A DNA stretch of 64,000 nucleotides from Desulfonatronum thiosulfatophilum (lineage in GTDB: Bacteria > Desulfobacterota > Desulfovibrionia > Desulfovibrionales > Desulfonatronaceae): assembly GCF_900104215.1 (NCBI RefSeq), contig NZ_FMXO01000012.1, positions 62,001 through 126,000 of the forward strand. Reading direction: 5' to 3'. Below are positions 63,302-64,000 of the stretch, one piece after another. Made by a program: the position numbers and the translations under genes. Every line of letters starts with the position of its first letter. Positions within the stretch are counted from its first letter, which is position 1. The notes under the pieces were generated by a model, which was given only the letters and a program-made list of their open reading frames with translations, did no database searches and had not been told where the DNA came from.

Positions 63302-64000
63302 ATGAAATCACTTTCCTTCTTGTCCTGTTTTTTCTCGAAGCTGACTCGGTCCGGGGCCATGCTTGCCCTGGCGGCTACTCTGGTCGCGTTTCCGGCATGC
63401 GGCAATGCCGAACAGGCAGCCTATCACGTCGCCACGGTTGCCGAGGGGCTGGACACGCCATGGGCTATGGCTTTCCTGCCGGGCGACGGTCGCATCCTGG
63501 TGACCGAGCGCGGCGGAAGGCTGCGGATTGTCGATCCGGGCAGCGGCGATATCGGCGAGCTGACCGGAGTGCCTGAGGTCGATGCACGCGGCCAGGGAGG
63601 GCTCCTGGACATTGCCGTACATCCCGCCTTTCCCGAGGAAGGCTGGGTCTACCTGACCTGGGCGGGTGAGGACCGGGGCCGCACCGCCACGCATCTGGGG
63701 CGCGCGATGCTCGATCTCGACGAGCTTGCGCTGTCGGACCTCGAAGTGCTTTATGTCGCAGATCCGTTCTTTGACTCGACGGCACATTACGGCTCGCGCA
63801 TCGTGTTTCGCGACGGCTATGTCTTCGTCGGCTTCGGCGACCGAAACTTCAAGAACTTCGGACCCGACCACATCGCCCAGGACATCTCCAATGCGAATGG
63901 TGCGACCATCCGTCTGGCGCTGGACGGATCGGTGCCGGAGGACAACCCTTTTGTCGGTCAACAGGACGCGGATCCGGCCATCTGGTCCTACGGACACCGC
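63302..64000 (+). CDS. PQQ-dependent aldose sugar dehydrogenase family, N-terminal part (3' end outside window)
   Basis: The first 233 residues of a protein usually near 380. AAAAAGGAGA precedes the ATG. A signal peptide with a C-terminal FPACGNA suggests a lipoprotein. The glucose/sorbosone dehydrogenase pattern is clear: GLDTPWAMAFLPGDGRILVT ERGG-type start, RGQGGLLDIAVHPAF, the SRIVFRD strand and GDR. The reading frame is open to the window end. Family members oxidise soluble aldose sugars in the periplasm with PQQ. Confidence 0.9.
   Translation, partial: MKSLSFLSCFFSKLTRSGAMLALAATLVAFPACGNAEQAAYHVATVAEGLDTPWAMAFLPGDGRILVTERGGRLRIVDPGSGDIGELTGVPEVDARGQGGLLDIAVHPAFPEEGWVYLTWAGEDRGRTATHLGRAMLDLDELALSDLEVLYVADPFFDSTAHYGSRIVFRDGYVFVGFGDRNFKNFGPDHIAQDISNANGATIRLALDGSVPEDNPFVGQQDADPAIWSYGHR

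Overview
The window looks like a chromosomal segment of a mesophilic, anaerobic or microaerophilic Gram-negative bacterium. It is probably a sulfate-reducer-type Desulfobacterota (Desulfovibrionales-like); that placement is inference. The reasons are a hybrid-cluster protein, a membrane-bound NrfHA ammonia-forming nitrite reductase, an HprK-related kinase of the type I associate with Desulfovibrionales, and an Mrp/Mbh-type antiporter without the large MrpA domain. No rRNA, tRNA or CRISPR array was seen.

Layout. 1-1006: 3' part of hcp. 1143-1416: a MITE-like palindromic element. 1547-3046: a response-regulator/PAS/histidine-kinase hybrid. 3093-12915: a complete phosphate-starvation locus, phoU-phoR-phoB divergent from pstS-pstC-pstA-pstB, with two Pho-box-like direct-repeat arrays between the arms. 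13059-16113: a translationally coupled triad of retropepsin-like protease, inactive transglutaminase/7TM protein and ATP-grasp ligase homologue. 16556-24623: an SLC13-type transporter with four RCK_C-like domains, an RND efflux pair and a diguanylate cyclase. 24624-26704: a degraded accessory stretch with a transposase (RAYT) remnant and a ParE/Phd-type toxin-antitoxin pair. 26705-32577: a degenerate-HATPase/GNAT fusion, a CDF metal transporter, an HprK-related kinase and small secreted proteins. 33266-39039: a DEAD-box helicase, a hybrid sensor kinase and a site-2 protease.

39272-49208 reads as a stress-survival island. It has a small Rho_N-like protein, an SDR, a zinc alcohol dehydrogenase, LigD, a small Cys-rich protein, two tandem Ku proteins (a full NHEJ set) and a large-subunit catalase. 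49598-54085 holds a LapG-like protease and a six-gene Mrp operon. 54177-57639 is a GlrK/QseG/GlrR-like sensor, lipoprotein and sigma-54 activator operon. 58122-59971 holds a FeeM-like acyltransferase, an unknown and a KaiB-like protein. 60635-62660 is nrfHA, followed by a second MITE-like element and the start of a PQQ-type sugar dehydrogenase gene cut by the window end.

Three non-coding repeat families deserve attention: GAAATC hexamer arrays in inverted orientation (10157-10288 and 28252-28396), REP-like inverted pairs (46899-46979 and 60403-60482), and a 30-base dispersed repeat (39076-39105 and 54128-54157). The least explained coding candidates are the solo HprK-related kinase with its small upstream ORF, the FeeM/unknown/KaiB cluster, the HATPase-GNAT fusion and the MrpA-less antiporter.
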